In this document: positions 1-10,530 of the stretch, piece after piece | Layout: each line of letters opens with the position of its first letter | Position numbering within the stretch: position 1 is the stretch's first letter | Assembly: GCF_042477335.2 (NCBI RefSeq) | Contig: NC_091248.1 | Coordinates: 117,270,501-117,334,500, forward strand | DNA: 64,000 nt | Reading direction: 5' to 3' | DNA from: Ovis canadensis | Lineage: Eukaryota > Chordata > Mammalia > Artiodactyla > Bovidae | Made by a program: the position numbers and the translations under genes | Notes under the pieces: model-generated | Told to the model about the DNA's origin: nothing | The model's input: the letters and a program-made list of their open reading frames with translations, nothing else | Databases searched by the model: none

Positions 1-123
1 GCCCAAGAACACTGGAGTGGGTAGCCTATCCCTTCTCCAGGGGATCTTCCTGACCCAGGAATCTAACCAGAGTCTCCTGCATTGCAGGTGGATTCTTTAC
101 CAGCTGAGCTACCAGGGAAGCCC
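1..123 (-). repeat. Bov-tA SINE, partial
   Basis: Antisense copy cut by the window edge. The internal block CTGGAGTGGGTAGCC and the terminal CAGGGAAGCCC (reverse of the tRNA-like head) are diagnostic. Confidence 0.85.
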
Positions 124-204
124 AATATATAACAATTAGACATCCTTATTCTGGGCTTGCCCATGGCTTACAAGTCCTCCTGGTAGGGAGCCATTGATTA
201 AAAC

Positions 205-688
205 CAGCCGCCCTGGCCAGGCACAATGATAACGATTTGCATGGTTATCTCACAACAGGAGGTCTCATAAGGAACATGAGGCAGGTGCTGAAACCAACTG
301 GGAGAATTCGGGAGTGAGGGGAGGCAAAAAGAGGAGGGAGGAGAGGATGTGCCCTGCCAACCTCCCAGAAGCCCTAGCACTGGAATCCATCTTGGTTGAG
401 AGTTGCTTGAGCCCCCCAGGAAGGACCCAGAGTCAACTACAGGCCAAGCACAATGACTGGCCAGAGTCAGCCCTGAAACTAACCCCATCACCATAAAACC
501 CGAGACTGTGAACCACGTGGCAGAGCCATTCTCCTGGGTTTCCCTTACCTTGCTGCTCTCTGCCTGGGAACCCCTCTCCAATAAAGTGTCTTGCTTTGTC
601 AGGACTTGCGTCTCCTCAAACAATTCATTTCTGAGTGTTAGACAAGAGCCCACTCTAGAGCCCTGGGAGGGGTCCTCTTTCCTGTAAC
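205..688 (+). mobile_element. ERV1-type solo LTR
   Basis: The sequence has the layout of a gammaretrovirus-like LTR: GCCAGGCACAATGATAA in U3, CATAAAAC at 492-499 as TATA-like box, AATAAA at 580-585, then a T-rich R/U5 with CAATTCATTTCTGAGTG. No gag, pol or env follows, so it is a solo LTR. It lies 2.4 kb upstream of the TMEM213 start codon in the same orientation. Boundaries are approximate. Confidence 0.65.
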
Positions 689-1175
689 GCTGCCACAGAG
701 CTTGGAACAAGCTGCATTTCATCCCTCACTCTCTCAACCAGACCCAAGCTTGCATAGAAACATAATGCCCATATCAAGACCATGGCGGCCAGCCAGCACA
801 CACAGACAGTTCTCCCATGTAGGTGTCATTCCTTTCTCTCGAGGTCCATCTACTCTCACCTGCACATGCGAACTTCAATACCCAGCCCAAAGGTCAGCTC
901 CTCTGTGACTCTCTCCCTGCTCCTCTCAGGCAGACTTCCTGCTCCCTCTTATATCCCCATCACCCAGGACGATACCCACAATGAGACCTGTCACATTGCC
1001 TCCCAGTTCTTTCCTTCCTGCCTGCCCTCATGGCTGCACTGTGAGTAGGCATCAAGAGGACGGATTGAATCTTAATCATCTTTGGGTCTCGAATGCCTTG
1101 GATCATGCCTTTCAAATTTATGGTGGGCCTTCAATGAATGCCTTGGACTGAAGGTGGTGCCTCAATCAAACAACT

Positions 1176-2078
1176 GCATGTGTGTGCCTTCTAAGTCGCT
1201 TCAGTCATGTCCAGCTCTTTGCGACCCTACGGACCATAGCCAACTAGGCTCCTCTAACCCACCAGGCTTCTCTATCCTTGGGATTCTCCAGGCAAGAATA
1301 CTGGAGTGGGTTGTCATGCCCTCCTCCAGGGGATCTTCCTGACCCAGGGACAGAACCCAGATCTCTTTTTGTTTTTTAATTAATTAGTTTATTTTAATTG
1401 GAGGCTAACTACTTTACAATATTGTAGTGGTTTTGCCATACATTTACATGAATCAGCCATGGGTGTACATGTGTTCCCCATCCTGAACCCCTCTCCCACC
1501 TCCCTCCCCATCCCATCCCTCAGGGTCATCCCAGTGCACTAGCCCTGAGCGCCCTGTCTCATGCATTGAACCTGGACTGGCGATCTAGTTCACATATGGT
1601 AATATACATGTTTCAATGCTATTCTCTCAAATCATCCCACCTTCACCTTCTCCCAGAGTCCGAAAGTCTGTTCTTTACATCTGTGTCTCTTTCGCTGTCT
1701 TGCATATAGGGTCATCATTACCATCTTTCTAAATTCCATATATATGCGTTAATATACTGTACTGGTGTTTTTTTTTTTTTTCTGACTTACCTCACTCTGT
1801 ATAATAGGCTCCAGTTTCATCTACTTCATTAGAACTGATTCAAATGTATTCTTTTTAATGGATGAGTAATACTCCATTGTGTATATGTACCACAGCTTTC
1901 TTATCCATTCATCATCCAATGGACATCTAGGTCTCTTCCGTGACCTAGCTATTGTAAACAGTGCTGTGATGAACATTGGGTTACACATGTCTCTTTCAGT
2001 TCTGAGAACCCAGATCTCTTTTGTCTCTCTTGCACTGGCAGACAGGTTCTTTACCACTAGCACCACCTGGGAAGCCCC
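1176..2078 (-). repeat. Bov-tA SINE interrupted by an L1
   Basis: Antisense SINE in two parts, 1176-1369 and 2023-2078. It is flanked by its own imperfect 15-bp target duplication (CTCAATCAAACAACT at 1161-1175; CTCAATCAAATGACT at 2079-2093). The break between the parts is the L1 listed next. Confidence 0.85.
1370..2004 (-). mobile_element. 5'-truncated ruminant L1 inside the SINE
   Basis: Antisense L1 3' end with a T-rich start (its poly(A) tail) and the typical 3' UTR blocks (TGGTTTTGCCATACATT, CTATTCTCTCAAATCATCCC, GTAATACTCCATTGTGTATA). The 18-bp repeat AGAACCCAGATCTCTTTT at 1352-1369 and 2005-2022 is an exact target-site duplication. Confidence 0.92.
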
Positions 2079-2467
2079 CTCAATCAAATGACTACTCAGT
2101 TCAAAATCTTCACAAAACTTGCCTTTGGTCTCCTGACAATTCAGCCCCCGAGCCTGACACATGGGACATTCAGCCTCTTGGCCACAGTGGACTTCTGAGC
2201 ATCTCTTACCCCTGGGGCTTTGCTTGCCCATCCCTTTTGCTTATGATGTCCCCTTCTCCTCTTTGCCTGTCAAAACCCTAGTTGTCCATCAAGACCCAAC
2301 CCAAATGTTATCTTCCTTATGCGGCAGCAGGTGATGCCCACGGCTGCTGAGAAGCAAAGTGCTTTGTCTTTCTCAGGTCCTTTCTAAACTACTGCTCTGT
2401 ACTTTAATGATGCATATTTGTAAAAAGGCACTTTGAGGACATGCATTTCTAGACTTTAGCAAGAGAG

Positions 2468-2656
2468 TGTGTGTGTGTGTGTGTTATAGTTGCTCAGTCG
2501 TGTCCGACCCTTTATGACCCCATGGATTCTCCAGGCATGCATACTGGAGTGGGTTGCCATTCCCTTCTCCGGGGGATCTTCCCGACCCAGGGATCAAACC
2601 CTAGTCTCCTGCATTGCAGGCAGATTTTTTACCATCTGAGCCACCAGGGAAGCCCC
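2468..2656 (-). repeat. Bov-tA SINE with (GT)n tail
   Basis: Antisense SINE beginning with a GT run, ending CCAGGGAAGCCCC. TAGCAAGAG flanks both sides (2457-2465 and 2657-2665). Confidence 0.88.
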
Positions 2657-3083
2657 TAGCAAGAGGGTAGGGGCTCAGAAAGTATTGGACAGGATGGACT
2701 AGGGAATATAGGACGTAAGGTTGCAAGTGAAAGAGACAGCAAACTCATCCTCAAGGAACCAGCAGGGCCCAGATTGCCTCCCCTGTCCTCTTTTTTCTCA
2801 GCAGGGACAAAATGAAAGCTAAGTAAGAACCACAAAATTTACCCTCTCTTCCTCCCCCAGCCAACACAGCTCAGCTTCCCTCTTGGAGAGGTGAAAGCCA
2901 GGTGTGACAGGCCAAGCTCCCTTTGCTCCACCCCCTCTCTCTCCCCCAAACACAGAGCAGAAATTCACCTCTGCCAGCGTTGTTTCCAAGCTCCCGCAGG
3001 ACGAGACACACACGGGGTGCATGGCAGGCAGCCCTCAGCTCGCCTCTGCAGGGGCAGTGCACACAGAAGCCTCTCTCCTCAGC
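2657..3083 (+). promoter_or_regulatory. Upstream region of TMEM213, probable promoter/5' UTR
   Basis: Unique DNA between the nearest SINE and the start codon, with pyrimidine-rich CACCCC and CTCTCTCC blocks around 2925-2948. No clear TATA box. In human the ATP6V0A4 and TMEM213 5' ends face each other, so a shared divergent promoter is possible here (inference only). Confidence 0.35.
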
Positions 3084-3165
3084 ATGAAGCGCCTCCACCT
3101 GGCACCCTGGGCCTCCTTGGTCCTTGGCCTGGCCTTCCTCTCCTTGCACCCGGTTTACTTGGCAG
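3084..3165 (+). CDS. TMEM213: TMEM213 coding exon 1 (start codon, signal peptide)
   Basis: This exon starts TMEM213, a small single-pass membrane protein of unknown biochemical function. It encodes residues 1-27 plus the first base of codon 28. The start ATG at 3084 is followed by a basic residue pair (K2, R3) and a hydrophobic stretch rich in L, A, V and F that reads as a cleavable signal peptide ending near residue 27. The donor GTAGAA follows directly at 3166, giving phase 1, which matches exon 2. The joined three-exon protein is 108 residues, against about 107 in human TMEM213, and its C-terminal half is nearly identical to the human protein as I remember it. In human the gene lies beside ATP6V0A4 and is expressed in acid-secreting kidney intercalated cells. 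That function link is context from the literature, not visible here. An ERV-type LTR and SINEs lie upstream. I could not fix the transcription start. Confidence 0.93.
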
Positions 3166-3934
3166 GTAGAACCGTGAGCTTTATTCTCGCCACACTGGGA
3201 AGAGTGAGGGAGGGTGGGGGAGAGAAGGAGGCAGGAGGAGGATTCCTTGGCTCGGGTTGGTCCTGCTCAAAGGAAAGAGGAAGCAGGGCTTTCTCATCTG
3301 AAGGATTAGGCTGGAGAGGGTAGGGTGGGATGCGGGTTTACCTAAGACCAGAGTAAGCCAAGATGGGAGCTAGCACGAGTCCCTCCCATCAGAGACAGAA
3401 GGTGCACCTAAAACGGCATCTTTGGGCTGCTGTTTCTCAGTGGCACCTGCTCAGGGTAATTGTGTTGCAATTCTGTATTTTGTGGCTATCATCCTCCCTT
3501 TGCATGCCCTCCTCTCACCTAAGGACATCCATCCGTCCCTTAACCCCGGGCATCCTTTGCAACTTTCACCAAACCTCAACACACAAGGCTGCCGTATGCT
3601 GTTAAAACTTCCCCCATCTCACCCGGCTCAGGAGATGTTAGATTATCACCCCACTTTGTCAGGGAGGCCGAGGGGGGTGTTAGGAAGCGCCCTCCCAGGC
3701 TGGGCTCTGCACATCAGGGACCTCGCTCCCATTCTCATGCTCCTGGCTTTTGCCTTTGGCTTTGACCTGGTTCCTCAGAACAGCCTGCCCTGCTCCCTGG
3801 CAGATTCTCCCTCTCTCAAAGCCAACCCTCACGGTCCCCCATGCCAAGCAGCGTCCATCTCTCTCCTCACAGTCTCTCCTCGGGAGGTTCAGAGGGTGGG
3901 CTCTCAAGCCTCTGAGCCTCAACTCTACTTTAGC

Positions 3935-4089
3935 TTCCACAACTGACTAGTTGTGTGATCTCAAGCAAACTCTTTACCCTCCCTGTGCTTTAGTTCGCTC
4001 ATATCTAATGTGGAGAGAATCACAGTGCTTATGTAGAGAGCTGTTGTAAAGATGAAGTAGGGGAACTGCACATAAAGACCTTTGAATAA
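3935..4089 (+). repeat. MIR SINE
   Basis: Core features CTAGTTGTGTGATCTCAAGCAA, CTTTACCCTCCCTGTGC and TGTAAAGATGAAGTAGG match the MIR consensus. Confidence 0.7.
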
Positions 4090-4114
4090 AATAGCATGTG
4101 GTAAACACTCCAAC

Positions 4115-4331
4115 GGGGCTTCCCTGGTGGATCAGACAGTAAAGAATCCGCCTGCAATGCAGGAGACCCAGGTTCAGTGCCTGGTTGGGGAAGATCCCCT
4201 GGAGGAGGGAATGGCAACCCACTCCAGTATTCTTGCCTGGAGAATTCCAGACAGAGAAGCCTGGTGGGCTACAGTCCACGGGGTCAAAAAGAGTCAGACC
4301 TGACTGAATGACTAACACTTTCACTTCATTT
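4115..4331 (+). repeat. Bov-tA SINE
   Basis: Sense copy from GGGCTTCCCTGGTGG to the 3' end ACTAACACTTTCACTTC; flanked by related AAACACTCAAC segments. Confidence 0.9.
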
Positions 4332-5203
4332 CAAACACTCAACAAAGGTTAGCATGTTCTTTTTACTTTTTCCAATATCACCCCTCTCCAAGTAAGAGTG
4401 TTTTCTGTTTACCCTGGAGGTGCCTTGCTTATGTGAAGGCCTCAAACACTTGGCCCATTTCACTGCACTGAACAGCTGGATCCTTCCAGTAGCCTTTACT
4501 TTGGAAGTGACTCCAAACGGACAAGTCCCTGGCTGGCTTTGCTTATGAGGGAGGTGGGTGATATTTCAGTTCTTCAGAATTTATACTAGGTTATTTGATT
4601 TGAACCATATAAAATGTCTGATATTGAATAATTCTGGACCTATAGAAATGGCGATTTTATACGGGTTAACCTACTACTAGTGTTTCATTAACTTGATTTT
4701 TTTCCACATACCAGTTCCAGACCAGGACCACTTCCCTACTAAGGTAGAGGGGAGATGAAAGTCAGGGTCAAGGAAGTTATTCAGGTAACAAGGGAAATTA
4801 AAACATGGAGGAATCAATTTTTCCAAAGCAAATAAAAACCAAGCTCTGAGGCATTTAGCTGTAAATAATTTACAGTAGCAATCAGATTGCATCAAGCTAG
4901 TTACTATATTTTAGCAGGACACTGGAGCGGCTGGGGAGGGGGTAGTGTAAAATTAGTCTGAGCAGAAATTTCCTGGCTTTGGCTAATCAAGAAGTCTCCT
5001 CCCAAGTTATTCTGCTATGTGACAGCAAGTACCTTTGAAGGACATGCTAACCTAGAGTCAGTGGGGCCTGGAGATTTTCCAAACTTTTTTCTGTCATTGC
5101 CAAAGAAGCAGATTGAGCAGCCATACAATTTCCAGAAAGATTCTTTCAAACGCTCTCTCGGTCTTGCTCTACCTAGATCAGCATTGTCTAACAGAACTTT
5201 TTT

Positions 5204-5504
5204 TTAACTTTTTATTTTATATTGGAGTATAGCTGATTAATAATGTTGTAATAGTTTCAGGGGGACAGCAAAGAAACTAGGCCATATGTGTACATGTATC
5301 CATCCTGCCCCAAACTCCCCTTCCATCCAGGCTGCCACAGGACACTGAGCAGAGTTCCCTGTGCTACACAGTAGGTCCTTATTGGTCATCCATTTTAAAT
5401 ATAGCAGTGTGTACGTGTAGATCCCAAACTCCCTAACTATCCCTTCCCCCACATCCTTGCCCCCTAGAAACCATGAGTTTGTTCTCTGAGTCTGTGAGTT
5501 TGTT
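5204..5504 (-). mobile_element. L1 3' fragment with target duplication
   Basis: Antisense L1 3' UTR. The exact 17-bp duplication TCTAACAGAACTTTTTT is present at 5187-5203 and 5505-5521, so only the 3' 300 bases were inserted. Confidence 0.88.
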
Positions 5505-5607
5505 TCTAACAGAACTTTTTTGATTGTGGAAAGGTTCCATGTCTGTGCTATCTTTCTAACATGGAAGCCACCAGCCACATGATTGAGCACTTTGCAAGTG
5601 GCTAGTA

Positions 5608-5884
5608 TGGAGAAGGCAATGGCACCCCACTCCTGTACTCTTGCCTGGAAAATCCCATGGATGGAGGAGCCTGGTGGGCTACAGTCCATGGGGTCGCTAA
5701 GAGTCGGACACAACTGAGCGAATTCACTTTCACTTTCACTTTTCCCTTTCATGCATTGGAGAAGGAAATGGCAACCCACTCCAGTGTTCTTGCCTGGAGA
5801 ATCCCAGGGACAGGGGAGCGTGGTGGGCTGCCGTCTATGGGGTCGCACAGAGTTGGACACAACTGAAGCGACTTAGCACCAGCA
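5608..5884 (+). repeat. BOV-A2 dimeric SINE
   Basis: Two BovA monomers in tandem (first begins GGAGAAGGCAATGGCACC, second GGAGAAGGAAATGGCAACCC), ending GAAGCGACTTAGCA with a CAGCAACA-like tail. Confidence 0.9.
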
Positions 5885-6499
5885 ACAGTATGACCAAGTA
5901 GCTGAAGTTTTCATTTAATTTCATTTTAATAAACTTAAACAGCCACTCTGGTTTGTGGCCACCATATTGGACACAGTGGACCCAGATTGCCTACCTTCTT
6001 ATTCTCAGTGATGGGAGGGAACACAGCCCATGGTTTCTCTCCCTTGGGGATCCTTATGTTCATCTCTGTAATCCCTCCCCACTCCCCAGACTCTGATATT
6101 TTCTGCTAAAGTGCCTTTTTATCATTGTGTGCCTTGTTTATTAATCAAGGGCTGTATAATTCTAAGTGCTGTATATGCTAGAAACCTCTCAACTTGCTTG
6201 TAGTGTGTTTAGTTTTTCACACCCTTTTTCGGAATACTAACATCATAATTATCAGAAATAAAGAATCAAGGTCAGACTTCGATGTTGTTTAGTTCAAGTT
6301 TTTGAAGGAAACTGAAGCTAGTTATGAAACAACGTGGCAGATTTTTAAGTGACTGTGTTAGTATATGCTAGGGAAAAAAAAAACCACTTCTTAGATGTAC
6401 TAATCTGCATAGAAAGCAGCTTAAACAGAGGCCCTTGGTGACAGAAGGGTGATGAGATATAAAGATAAAGCATCTCAATGGGAATAGGAAGTGGTTGGA

Positions 6500-6845
6500 A
6501 AAGGGGAGTGTGTGAGTTTGCTGCCCAACAAAATACCACAGCCTGGGTGGCTGAAACCACAAAAGCCTCTTTTCTCACAGATCTGGAGGCTCCAGATCTG
6601 TGTCACCAGCTGTGTTTACTCCCGAGGCCTCTCTCCTCTGCTTGCAGATCACCCCACTCTGCACTGGGTCCTCATATCCTCTTTTCCCTATGAGTTCCCA
6701 TCCCTGGTCCCTCTTCCTCTTCTCACAAGGACACCAGTCACACTGGACTAACTTAACCATTTCACCTTAATTGCCTCTTGTAAAGCCCTATTTCCATAAC
6801 AAAGCACTACCGCATTTGGGGGACATAGTTAAGGCTATAACAGAA
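6500..6845 (-). mobile_element. MaLR (MLT1-like) LTR
   Basis: Antisense LTR: CAACAAAATACCACAGCCTG, GGTGGCTGAAACCAC, TCTCACAGATCTGGAGG, AAGGACACCAGTCACAC and a terminal GGCTATAACA. Same family as 16213-16673 and 54270-54648. Confidence 0.65.
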
Positions 6846-6994
6846 CTTTGCTGCATGAAATCTCAACATACCTCTACTGGAACTTCTATAATACTGTCAT
6901 AATACTCACTACTGATTCAAGCAAAAACTGCCAACTCCATGCCTGAGAATGGCTTTTCCCACTGCCTGAGATTGTCATTTATCTTTTCTTTCAG

Positions 6995-7069
6995 AAGCAA
7001 GCAGCAGCAGCAACTCAACCTTGACCGTCCACCATCCAGAGAATCTTGAGACCCTGGAGCAGTGCCCCA
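6995..7069 (+). CDS. TMEM213: TMEM213 coding exon 2 (lumenal linker)
   Basis: The 75-nt exon begins after the acceptor TCTTTCAG (AG at 6993-6994) and ends at the donor GTAAGC (7070). It enters in phase 1 and leaves in phase 1, so it keeps the frame of exons 1 and 3. It encodes residues 28-52 and the first base of codon 53: a serine-rich segment, an N-S-T sequon at residues 34-36 (likely N-glycosylated if lumenal or extracellular), a histidine pair, and cysteine 51. This is the least conserved part of the protein compared with the human sequence I recall. Identification rests on splice phase, the serine-rich start and the LETLEQC segment. Confidence 0.93.
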
Positions 7070-7942
7070 GTAAGCTTCTCCTGGCAATTGCCCTAGCCCA
7101 GGGCTCATCTCGGAACAGGGAGGGACTCTTGAGCCTCCTGCTTTCTGTTCATTGGCATTGAGTGGCTGAGCGCCTGCCTGGCCCTCTCGCACCCCAGTGT
7201 GGTTTGTTCACAGCCCCAGAACCATCTGCAGGGCACGTCTACAAAGCTGTCTTGGCCATGGTCCCCATGTAAGCTCACACTCTTTGGTGCAGTTGGCTTT
7301 AATGGCCCATCCTCAGGACAGCAGCAGTCACCCCCTGATTTCGAATGCTTATAGAAGTTTGGGAGTGGAAACATCCTAAACATGAGCCATTCCGATTCCT
7401 GCCCAATGCAGGAGCTTCATTCTGGTACCTGTTGCATTTTTCTGTTCATCTTTCACTTGAAGACTTGCAGTGGTAAGGAGCCTAGTGCTTCATAAAACAA
7501 CCACTGTGGTGCGTGTCTAATTAATAGGAAGTTTGCTTTATTCTAAGTTTGGCTCCTTGATTCTGCCCCCATTGAATGACCACATGTGCTTACTTCTGGG
7601 CACTAACAAAGGAGAGTAACAGGCAGCAATATGTAGAGGCTACAAACATGGCTTTGGACTCCTACAGACATGGGTTTGCGTTCTAGTTCTGCCATCTCGT
7701 GCCCCTGGGCAGGTGATAGCTTCAGTTCCTGCATGCCAAACAGGAGGAATAACTGTGCCTATCCACTTTGTGAACAATAAAGAAGGGAACATGTGTAGAG
7801 CTCTTAGCACAGTGCAGGGCGTGCCTTAGTAAATGGTGCTATCCTGTTATTACTGGTCTTAATGTTATGAATACCAGAGAATAGCCTGGGGGGAAGGGAG
7901 GCTGGGGTGACACTGTCCTTCTTGCCCTCTCTTCCCCGCCAG
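7070..7942 (+). other. TMEM213: TMEM213 intron 2
   Basis: Bounded by GTAAGC and CCGCCAG. It contains one MIR (about 7645-7850); the rest is unique sequence. Confidence 0.85.
7645..7850 (+). repeat. MIR SINE in TMEM213 intron 2
   Basis: Typical MIR order: GGCTTTGGACTCCTACAGAC, CTAGTTCTGCCATCTC, a GAGGAATAA segment, and GAGCTCTTAGCACAGTGC at the 3' end. Confidence 0.75.
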
Positions 7943-8112
7943 ACGCTGACTTCTGCCCACAAGCAGCCCGGTGTTGCCACACGGGAGTAGATGAATACGG
8001 CTGGATCGCGGCGGCTGTTGGGTGGAGTCTCTTGTTTCTCACCCTCATCCTGCTCTGTGTGGACAAACTGATGAAGCTCACTCCAGATGAGCCCAAGGAC
8101 TTGCAAGCCTGA
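7943..8112 (+). CDS. TMEM213: TMEM213 coding exon 3 (Cys cluster, transmembrane helix, stop)
   Basis: The exon follows acceptor CTTCCCCGCCAG (AG at 7941-7942) and ends with TGA at 8110-8112. It encodes residues 54-108. Cysteines 57, 63 and 64, with cysteine 51 from exon 2, form a small extracellular or lumenal cluster that could be disulfide-bonded (inference). A transmembrane helix spans about residues 73-92 (WIAAAVGWSLLFLTLILL), followed by a basic and acidic cytosolic tail ending DEPKDLQA. With the signal peptide this predicts a type I single-pass protein. This exon gives the strongest identity to TMEM213: the segments DFCPQAARCC, GVDEYGWIAAAVGWS and LCVDKLMKLTPDEPKDLQA are family hallmarks. 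No frame break is present, so the gene looks intact. Confidence 0.97.
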
Positions 8113-8218
8113 GACTTAGAATCCTAGGCCCAAGAATGTCAATCACCAAGTTGTGGGTAAGAGCAGGAGGGGAGAGCGCTGATGTGGTTTCCAATATTTC
8201 AAAGTCCGTTCACCCCTT

Positions 8219-8361
8219 TTTGTTTGTTTGGAGTTTTTTTGTTTTGTTTTTTGGCCATACTGGGTGGCTGGTGGAATCTTAGTTCTCTGACCAGGGATCA
8301 AACCCAGACCTTGGCAGTGAAAGCTCAGCATCCTAACCACTGACAACCATGGAAGTCCCAA
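8219..8361 (-). repeat. CHR-type tRNA(Glu)-derived SINE
   Basis: Antisense: T-rich tail, TTTTTTGGCCATACTGGG, GACCAGGGATCAAACCC, then CATGGAAGTCCC. It lies in the inferred TMEM213 3' UTR. Confidence 0.85.
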
Positions 8362-9253
8362 AGCCTTGTTACCCTCATAACCTTCAGTTACTTTTAAAAA
8401 GGAAAGGAGACAGGGATCCAAGGAAGACAAGACCAGTGCTGCCAACACACCCAATTTCAAAATGTACTTGGGTCCTTTATAATCTGACATCTCCCTGATT
8501 GACTCCTCTGCTTGTATTTTTGTGTGGAGAGGGGGGAATTGCTTGTATTTTGACCATGGCTTTCTTCTGCGTTCCAGGTATGTGATACACAAGAAACATA
8601 AACTTCAGTCTTATAGTCACCCCATTCAAAACAAAACTCAGAACCTTCTCACCAAAAACAAGTGGTTGTGTTTTATCCCTTATTTCAGTCAAGGGCATCA
8701 CTGCCATTTCAAAATGTGAAAGCCACCTTGGCAGCTTCCTTAGCCCCACGTCCAACACTTCCTGGGCTCTTGTTCTTCCTTTGGCATGTCCTCATGTCGA
8801 GCCTGCCCACCACGTCCTCATGTCGAGCCTGCCCATTCTCCTTGCCGGCACCCTAGGTCTGGCCCTCATTACCCCATCCCACCACCACGTCAGGAATACT
8901 TCAGTTTGTTCTCACTGCCTTCAGGATCTGCCCCCCACCCCCTAGCTTGTCCCTCCCCTCATCCCAACATCTTCCACTTCTTTGCTGCCCTTCCCTCTGC
9001 AGGGGTGGCTGCCTTCCACCTCCACCCCCAGAACGAAGGCCATTCCTCAAAGTCCAGCTCCAATGCTTGCTCTGCCTTCAAGCTTCTAGGCTTGTCTTCT
9101 GGGGGCCAGGAGCTGGTGGTCTTCAGGCACTTGTGTGGTGCCCCGAGCACAGCCACTGTGAACAGCAGGCCTCTCCACAATCAGCTTGTACTTCCTCATG
9201 CTCCGGGGGTATAAAAAGCTCTTCTTAATGTTTGTGCAATGAATGAATGAATG

Positions 9254-9259
9254 AATAAA
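9254..9259 (+). terminator. Candidate TMEM213 polyadenylation signal AATAAA
   Basis: First canonical AATAAA on the + strand after the TMEM213 stop. A moderately GT-rich segment (GAGTTTCTGG) follows about 10 bases later. Choice of this hexamer is inference. Confidence 0.35.
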
Positions 9260-10410
9260 CAAACAAATGAGTTTCTGGCCTAAACAAGATCTCTGATCAT
9301 CACTCTGCATCCAGAACCTCCATTTTTCTGGAGCTGGTTGACCAAACTGACCTCTGGAGGAGCCATTTGGCTCTGGCCAGCTTAGGGACAATCACTTAGG
9401 GCCCAGATGTCAGCATCACTGTGAACTCTTTCAGTGGGAGTCAGGAGGAGAGATGGGTGGGGTCATCAGAAGAAAGAAAGTGACTCTCTAATAAAACACA
9501 TTTGCCCTTCGACAGCAAATATGTGTTTAGATTGGATAAACTCTAAATAATCATAATACAAAAAGGAAAAGTGAGAGGCCTCTGAAATGGGAAGAAATAT
9601 TTTCAAATGATTCAAAGCCACCCTACTCCTCTTTCAGAAAGTCTGAATAAATTTCCTCGAACTGAAGGGATTGCCCAGCACAGTTTGCTCTCTTCTGAAG
9701 ATCCAGATCGTATCAGAATCTTAGTTGTTTAATCAGTGAAACAGGATGGGTTTATTATTTCAGAGTGTTGATCATACGGACACAAGTATCTATAAATGCC
9801 TGAGCTACATCATGGACGTACACATGGGTGGTGCTTCACTTTTTTAGAAATTCAAGGAGTCTCCACCATACATGATGGTTTAATTCTTTCAAGATGAAAA
9901 GATTCAGTGTGAAACCAACTTTGCTTTCATATCTGCAAATATTTTTAAAATAAATCAGTGTGCAATAATGAAAGAGCACTGTCTCAAAAAGAAAAAAGAA
10001 AGAAGGGAGATTAAGATTTATTTCTGGCAAACATGAACAGAATTGACTCACGCTGCCTTGCTGAGGATCAACCTTCTAATCGGAGAATGTAAGAACTGGA
10101 CCAAACATGTGTATGCAAACCAGATTACAAAAGCTCAGGAAGCTATTTGAGGTTCTGCGTGTAAGTGGGTGGGTGGGAGGCTCTTGCAACCAGAGCAGCG
10201 GGGCTCTCATCTCTTTCATGCACGTGTGGACCTCAGTGGCCAGACTGCATTTGCTGCTTCAAAGAGGGGAGAGTCAGAGCACCAGTTGGCATCTGAGACG
10301 AGTAGACGCTTAGCCTACACTGAAAAGAATGACATGTAGTTACTGCCACTGTCACAGTGAAATGCAGGCATTCTGTGACTTGCTTTTCTTTCACAAAAGG
10401 AAGGCAAAAG
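9260..10410. other. Intergenic unique sequence
   Basis: I see no exon, RNA gene or young repeat. The DNA is AT-rich with only short open frames. Confidence 0.5.
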
Positions 10411-10530
10411 TGAAGTCGCTCAGTTGTGTCCGACTCTTTGCGACCCCATGGACTGTAGCCTACCAGGCTCCTCTGTCCATGGGATTTTCCAGGCAATAGT
10501 ACTGGAGTGGATTGCCATTTCCTTCTCCAG
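10411..10530 (-). repeat. BovA SINE fragment
   Basis: Antisense BovA: GTCGCTCAGTTGTGTCCGAC and GGACTGTAGCCTACCAGGC. Confidence 0.88.

Larger units (their letters stand above)
3166..6994 (+). other. TMEM213: TMEM213 intron 1
   Basis: Bounded by GTAGAA and TTTCAG. It carries a MIR (about 3935-4089), a Bov-tA SINE, an L1 3' fragment with 17-bp target duplications, a BOV-A2 dimer and an antisense MaLR-type LTR, all listed separately. Between them I see ordinary unique sequence; the several overlapping open frames there show no family resemblance. Confidence 0.85.
8113..9259 (+). other. TMEM213: TMEM213 3' UTR and flank, with candidate poly(A) signal
   Basis: DNA downstream of the stop codon to the first AATAAA (9254-9259). 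No transcript evidence exists here, so this end is a guess; another AATAAA lies near 9643. A CHR-type SINE sits inside in antisense orientation (8219-8361). A 22-bp segment (GTCCTCATGTCGAGCCTGCC and two more bases) occurs twice at 26-bp spacing (8788-8809 and 8814-8835). A short GAAT repeat precedes the signal. Confidence 0.4.

Noticed and set aside
5237..5860. 207-codon open frame on the - strand
   Set aside because: It runs through a BOV-A2 dimer and an L1 3' end; the peptide words are SINE-derived.
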